This document shows positions 33,809-37,905 of a stretch of DNA of 37,905 nt, piece after piece. Both the position numbers and the translations under genes were made by a program. Source of the DNA: Candidatus Buchananbacteria bacterium (GTDB taxonomy: Bacteria; Patescibacteriota; Patescibacteriia; 2-01-FULL-39-33); the NCBI GenBank assembly GCA_017992755.1, contig JAGONZ010000001.1, positions 1 through 37,905 of the forward strand, written 5' to 3'. A model generated the notes under the pieces. The model searched no databases. It saw only the letters and a program-made list of their open reading frames with translations, and was not told the origin of the DNA. Numbering within the stretch: the stretch's first letter is position 1; every line of letters starts with the position of its first letter.

Positions 33809-35356
33809 ATGGGGGCTTTTTCATGTCGAAATTGGCGCTGGTGGCTCGTCATATTTTTATTTTGCATTGTCGGTGTTCAGGCTCAGGGCGTGGCCGCGCT
33901 CACGAGCACTTTTCAGATTAAGGCTTCAGTGTTGGGGGCGGATGTCACGCCGCCATCGCGACCAACTGACCTGAATGCGACCGTCATTTCAACTTCACAA
34001 GTTAATCTGACGTGGACAGCGTCGACGGATGATTTCAATGTTGCCGGGTATCAAGTGTTTCGTGACAACGTCCAAATTGCTACGAGTACGAACACCTCGT
34101 ATATTGATACTGGCCTGACCCCAGCCACAACGTACACCTATACGGTAACCGCATTTGACGCCACGCCCAATATTTCTTCAGCTTCGGATCCAGCTGTAGC
34201 GGTTACTCAAAGCGTTCCGTCCCCAACCCCAACTCCATCCGGGGGCGGAGTTTTACCTTCTCATCGAGCACTCGAAGCCCTGGTACTACAAGAGATTACG
34301 GTAACTGCGGGAATTAATCGTCTTGATGTTGATGTACAAACAAATCACTACAGTGTGGCGCGCCTGGCGTGGGGTGTAACTTCGACCTACGAACAAGGCA
34401 CAATTTCTGGTATTGCGTACCAAACCAATCATCAGTTTATACTGTCCACACTTGATGCGGCCACAATTTACTATCTCAAGATCGAATTAATTGATCTGCA
34501 AGGGCAGGCAATTACGGTTGAGCGCATCGTGCAAACATTGCCCGGCGCAGACACAACACCACCACCAAACGTTACGGAGCTCACAGCGGTTGTTGCTAAC
34601 CAAAAGATATATCTTCATTGGCAAAATCCAGTGACAGCAGACTTTGCTGGAGTGCGTGTAGTTCGTTCGAGTAATGTATTTACGCCGTCACCGTACGGCG
34701 GCTTGGTGATGTATCAAGATAAGGGTACGAGTTTTACTGATTCAAAAGTGGTGCCGGGCCATTGGTATTTTTACAGCGTCTTTAGTTATGATTCCACTGG
34801 TAACTATGCCTCTGGTGCCTTAGTTAGTGTTGCTTATAATGTCAGCAGTGCGACCGCTATTCCAGTGGTGACCGGGAATAGTACGACGACTAAGCCGTTA
34901 CTGAGCCCGCAAGTTAATCTTGAACTGGTCACTGATGCACTGACGACTCAGGCATCTAGCACGCCGTGGCAACTAGTGTCAGGGGAAGAGTTCGCCCTGA
35001 GAGCTCAGAAAAAGAATTCGTTTAACACTACGTTTGGGGTAGTTATAATTAGAAATCAAGACGGTAGTACGACAAGTTATTTCTTGCAGCCGCAGGAGGA
35101 TGGCTCTTTGAGAACGGATGCACTGGTAATGGCAGCGGCTGGTGCGTACGAGGTGGAAATTCAATGGTATAGCCAGCGGCAAGAATTGCTCGGGGTTACT
35201 CAACAGTTGCTTATCGTTCAGGCGATACCAGCTGTTTCGTTGATTACTCAATTGATGCGGCTTTTGATTCAGAAAGCGGATTATATTTTAATGGCATTGA
35301 TCGCGGGATTCGTGATTATGCTCCTGATTCGTAATGTGATTTTAGGAAAGAAATAA
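33809..35356 (+). CDS. Membrane-anchored fibronectin type III protein
   Basis: The 515-residue protein has a signal peptide (1-30), a clear FN3 domain (about 48-133: PTDLNATVISTSQVNLTW through TYTYTVTAFD), a Pro/Thr/Ser/Gly linker (PSPTPTPSGGG), and a second FN3-like domain. A third FN3 unit follows (VTELTAVVANQKIYLHW through FYSVFSYD), then a further beta region and a C-terminal transmembrane helix (YILMALIAGFVIMLLI, about 490-505). It begins 2 nt after the preceding gene. The layout suggests a surface stalk or adhesin; FN3 modules give spacing and protein contacts, and the ligand is unknown. Confidence 0.8.
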   Translation: MGAFSCRNWRWWLVIFLFCIVGVQAQGVAALTSTFQIKASVLGADVTPPSRPTDLNATVISTSQVNLTWTASTDDFNVAGYQVFRDNVQIATSTNTSYIDTGLTPATTYTYTVTAFDATPNISSASDPAVAVTQSVPSPTPTPSGGGVLPSHRALEALVLQEITVTAGINRLDVDVQTNHYSVARLAWGVTSTYEQGTISGIAYQTNHQFILSTLDAATIYYLKIELIDLQGQAITVERIVQTLPGADTTPPPNVTELTAVVANQKIYLHWQNPVTADFAGVRVVRSSNVFTPSPYGGLVMYQDKGTSFTDSKVVPGHWYFYSVFSYDSTGNYASGALVSVAYNVSSATAIPVVTGNSTTTKPLLSPQVNLELVTDALTTQASSTPWQLVSGEEFALRAQKKNSFNTTFGVVIIRNQDGSTTSYFLQPQEDGSLRTDALVMAAAGAYEVEIQWYSQRQELLGVTQQLLIVQAIPAVSLITQLMRLLIQKADYILMALIAGFVIMLLIRNVILGKK

Positions 35357-35403
35357 ATTTAATTTTGTACGCACCATCAGCGCCGCAGGCTGTTTTTTTG
35401 TGT

Positions 35404-35433
35404 TTGGAAGACCTGCTCTGTTTGTGGTATAAT
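35404..35433 (+). promoter_or_regulatory. Promoter of the large tail-fibre-like gene
   Basis: TTGGAA (35404-35409), 18 bases, then a perfect TATAAT (35428-35433) with an extended TGG in front. The leader contains a CATCAT/ATGATG inverted repeat (about 35441-35462) and AAGGTG before the start codon. Confidence 0.65.
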
Positions 35434-35478
35434 ATAGCTACATCATCACATATTGTATGATGCGAAGGTGAAAAATAT

Positions 35479-37905
35479 TTGGCTAAATTTGTAGGGTTTA
35501 GAGCTCAACTTACTTTTTCGAGTCAGGTGATATTTTTTTGTATCACAATTCTTTGCGTTGCTTTATGTGTACCACTACAAACTCAAGCGGCCTTTAATCC
35601 GGAAATTAACTATCAAGGTAAGCTGATTGACACTGGTACTGGAGATCCTGTGGCGACTGATGATTATAATTTTGAATTCAAATTATACGATGCTCCAACT
35701 GGCGGTAACTTGGTTTGGACGGAAACACGCACAGGCGGCAATCAAGTGACGGTCACGGACGGCTTATTTAGTGTGATGCTCGGGAGCGTTAACTCACTTG
35801 CAAGTGTTAATTTCAATCAGACCCTATATTTAACGGTTAATGTCGGTGGCACGGGCGCTCCAACCTGGGATGGCGAAATGACCCCGCGCAAACGATTGGG
35901 GGCGGTGACGGCAGCGTTTGAAGCTGACCGATTGGATGGCCTTACTTCCTCAGACTTCCTTTCAACTTCTACCTTTAGTGCGCCAAGCATTGGTTCAGTT
36001 GGATCCTCCTCGGCTACTACGACCGCTGCTGGTAACTTTGTTGTATCAGGTGCTACTCGCTTAGCTTCCTCACTCTCTGGGATTCTTAAAGCCACTGCCG
36101 GTTATGTCACCACTGCTCTGGTAGACCTGGCTAATGATGTAACCGGCATTTTAGGAATTGACAATGGCGGTACAGGTATTGCTACTACCCCCTCCTATGG
36201 GCAACTTCTAGTGGGTAATGGCTCTGGCTACACGCTAACAGCCACATCTTCGCTTGGAGTTGCTATCTCTGATACAACAGGAACACTTGCAGTGGCGAGA
36301 GGGGGAACTAATGCCACTGCTCAAACTACAAATGGCGTATCATATTTTAATGGCACCGCTATTACCTCCGGATCTAGTCTCGTATTTAATGGGACTAATT
36401 TAGGAGTAGGGACATCGACTCCAAGCTACACCTTATCAGTGGAAGGTACGGTTGGTTTTCAAGGTAATAATTTCGCCACTACTACAATCGGCAATTTCAC
36501 GAGCAACGTAACTATCGGAGCCATTGATTCTTTTATTGGTAAGATTCCGTTTATACGTTCTTTGGCTGAAGATGGTACAGCTTTACTTGTGAATAAGGGA
36601 GCTTTCTACGTTCAAGAAGACTTGGCCACTAATGCTTTACCTATTGTTGGGTTTATTAGTGACGACCTAAGCTCATCAGCTACGATTACCTATGCCACAA
36701 CCACAGGTGCACTTGCTATTAGTTCCACAGCTACAACAACATCCAACGTGGGCTTTGATATTTCGTCCGGTTGTTATGCAATAAACGGAACATGTATTAC
36801 TGCTAGTGGCAGTAGTCAATGGACGACTAGTGGCGATGATGTATTTTATATAAACAGTAATGGTGGTGGCGTTGGCGTGCTCAATGATTTTATGCCGACA
36901 TTCATCCTTGGGAAAGCGGATGCCTCCGATTTCGCAGGATTCACATGGTCGAGCTCCACTGACAGACTTTCGTTTACCGGTGCGATTGGAGGATATGGAT
37001 TTGATGGGCCAATCATTAATAGTAGTAGTACTGCCACTTCAACGTTCGCTGGAGATATTCAAATAGCAAGTGGGAAAAATCTCCAAGTCTCAAATATCTT
37101 TGCGTATAGCCCGCTCAATATCTCAACAAATTTAAATGTAACTGGTGCTGGTACTTCTACTTTTGCTAATGGGATTACTCTGACAACGGGCTGTATCACA
37201 GTTGGTGGTGTGTGTGTAGGAGGGTATGCAACAACCTCAGTTGACTATTGGCTCACCACAAAAACAACTGACGATCTTGTTCAGGGCGCATCAAATTTGT
37301 ACTGGTCAAATACACTTTTCGACAACCGTTTATCAGCCTCAAGTTCGATTGCCGGCATTACTACACTTTCAAATCTGACATCAGTTGGCACGATCACGAG
37401 CGGTACCTGGAGCGCCACCGAAATTGGGATCAGTAAGGGCGGCACTAATGCAACTTCGCAAACTACCAATGGAGTGACTTATTATGACGGTACGTCTATT
37501 ACTTCGGGAACGACGTTAGTTTTTAATGGCACAAATCTGGGCGTGGGCTCATCAACTCCTGGGTTTAAGCTGTCGGTTGCTGGTGACGCTTGGTTTGATG
37601 ATGGTGGTGGAACAACTAATATCTGGGCCGAGCAAAGTGAAATTATCAGAAACGATGGCGTGACTAATTATTTTGGTAACGTCTCGGGAGTTAGTTTGCC
37701 AGTAGTGATTCGTGCTGGTGGTGCGGATCGGATGTATATAGATAATTCCACGGGTTTCGTCGGGATCGGCACGAGCAGCCCAACACAATTATTGGAATTA
37801 CGAACATCTGGTGCGTTGGGTCCAGTGATCAAATTAGATGCTGCTGAAAGTGGAGCTGGAGCGTGGGCTCTGGTAGCTAAAGCATCTGGTAATTTAGCGA
37901 CCGGA
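35479..37905 (+). CDS. Large secreted tail-fibre-like surface protein (partial)
   Basis: The frame is open from a TTG at 35479 to the window edge (809 codons, no stop). It is preceded by AAGGTG and by an in-frame stop at 35458. The product has a signal peptide ending near QTQAA. Next comes a domain (INYQGKLIDTGTGDPV, YNFEFKLYD, WTETRTGGNQVTVTDGLFSVMLG) common at the start of bacterial tail-fibre-like surface proteins. Long Gly/Thr/Ser-rich repeats follow, including GGTNAT, LGVGTSTP and VGIGTSSP, and DDLVQGASNLYWSN. The repeats resemble those of phage tail fibres with a C-terminal peptidase S74 chaperone, which would lie beyond the window. I infer a fibrous adhesin for host contact rather than a prophage, because no phage genes surround it. 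Confidence 0.75.
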   Translation, partial: MAKFVGFRAQLTFSSQVIFFCITILCVALCVPLQTQAAFNPEINYQGKLIDTGTGDPVATDDYNFEFKLYDAPTGGNLVWTETRTGGNQVTVTDGLFSVMLGSVNSLASVNFNQTLYLTVNVGGTGAPTWDGEMTPRKRLGAVTAAFEADRLDGLTSSDFLSTSTFSAPSIGSVGSSSATTTAAGNFVVSGATRLASSLSGILKATAGYVTTALVDLANDVTGILGIDNGGTGIATTPSYGQLLVGNGSGYTLTATSSLGVAISDTTGTLAVARGGTNATAQTTNGVSYFNGTAITSGSSLVFNGTNLGVGTSTPSYTLSVEGTVGFQGNNFATTTIGNFTSNVTIGAIDSFIGKIPFIRSLAEDGTALLVNKGAFYVQEDLATNALPIVGFISDDLSSSATITYATTTGALAISSTATTTSNVGFDISSGCYAINGTCITASGSSQWTTSGDDVFYINSNGGGVGVLNDFMPTFILGKADASDFAGFTWSSSTDRLSFTGAIGGYGFDGPIINSSSTATSTFAGDIQIASGKNLQVSNIFAYSPLNISTNLNVTGAGTSTFANGITLTTGCITVGGVCVGGYATTSVDYWLTTKTTDDLVQGASNLYWSNTLFDNRLSASSSIAGITTLSNLTSVGTITSGTWSATEIGISKGGTNATSQTTNGVTYYDGTSITSGTTLVFNGTNLGVGSSTPGFKLSVAGDAWFDDGGGTTNIWAEQSEIIRNDGVTNYFGNVSGVSLPVVIRAGGADRMYIDNSTGFVGIGTSSPTQLLELRTSGALGPVIKLDAAESGAGAWALVAKASGNLATG
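36301..36447 (+). repeat. Coding repeat unit A of the tail-fibre-like gene
   Basis: This segment encodes GGTNATAQTTNGVSYFNGT and on to LGVGTSTPSYTLSVEG. It recurs at 37435-37584 with high protein identity but many silent differences. Confidence 0.75.
37435..37584 (+). repeat. Coding repeat unit B of the tail-fibre-like gene
   Basis: This segment encodes GGTNATSQTTNGVTYYDGT and on to LGVGSSTPGFKLSVAG, the second copy of the 36301-36447 unit, about 1.13 kb downstream. Confidence 0.75.

Noticed and set aside
35379-35400. Terminator after the FN3 gene
   Set aside because: A run of seven T residues is present, but the stem before it (CAGC/GCTG) is too short to call with confidence.
35479-37905. 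Prophage tail-fibre gene
   Set aside because: The protein has a signal peptide and its own promoter and lies among secreted surface genes; no phage structural gene is nearby.

Overview
The window looks like a chromosomal segment of an ultrasmall, host-dependent bacterium of the Candidate Phyla Radiation (Patescibacteria). I infer this from the combination of short, divergent Mur ligases that lack the usual N-terminal domain, a ThrRS without its TGS domain, a eukaryote-like (type 2) IleRS, receiver-only signalling, a TrmB-family regulator beside rpoBC, C39-like papain-fold proteins, and a cluster of WxL/DUF916/FN3-like and tail-fibre-like surface proteins. UGA is used only as stop, so this is not a recoded lineage. 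No database search was possible and the exact phylum is open.

Layout. 1-750: the end of an unknown gene and a C39-like gene. 749-5375: a compact island bounded by a 44-bp near-perfect direct repeat (705-748 and 5376-5419). It carries a peptidase E gene and, facing it, a four-gene operon with 4-nt start/stop overlaps: aldo/keto reductase, radical SAM enzyme, a stand-alone AlaRS catalytic-core homologue, and an unrecognised possibly nucleotidyltransferase-like protein. This is the best candidate for an undescribed system. 5431-8644: a lone hisI, then an operon of an intact C39-like paralogue, an alpha/beta hydrolase and a membrane-anchored MurF-like ligase. 8641-11934 (minus): thrS, a SET-domain methyltransferase and ddl, behind a threonine T-box riboswitch. 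12271-15263: an unknown protein, argS, a receiver-only response regulator and a probable small SRP RNA. 15358-19103: an isoleucine T-box riboswitch ahead of a four-helix membrane protein and ileS. 19094-19425 (minus): a free-standing short transcription unit with an excellent promoter, a terminator, and a GGA-rich body of unknown function. 19464-21405: ruvA and a MurE-like ligase. 21470-22544 (minus): a protein of four tandem zinc-ribbon repeats and a small acidic partner. 22708-31005: a TrmB-family regulator, then rpoB and rpoC behind tandem promoters and a structured leader. 31137-37905: a run of secreted and membrane-anchored surface proteins ending in a large tail-fibre-like protein that leaves the window.

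Common themes. Cell-wall ligases (murF-like, ddl, murE-like) are interleaved with aminoacyl-tRNA synthetase genes. Two synthetase operons appear to be controlled by T-boxes with an ultrashort stem I, in which the specifier codon lies in the terminal loop of a 5-6 bp hairpin. Many genes (argS, the receiver gene, ruvA, murE, perhaps the GTG-start surface gene) have a -10 box so close to the start codon that their mRNAs are probably leaderless. Promoters elsewhere are strikingly close to the sigma-70 consensus with 17-bp spacing.
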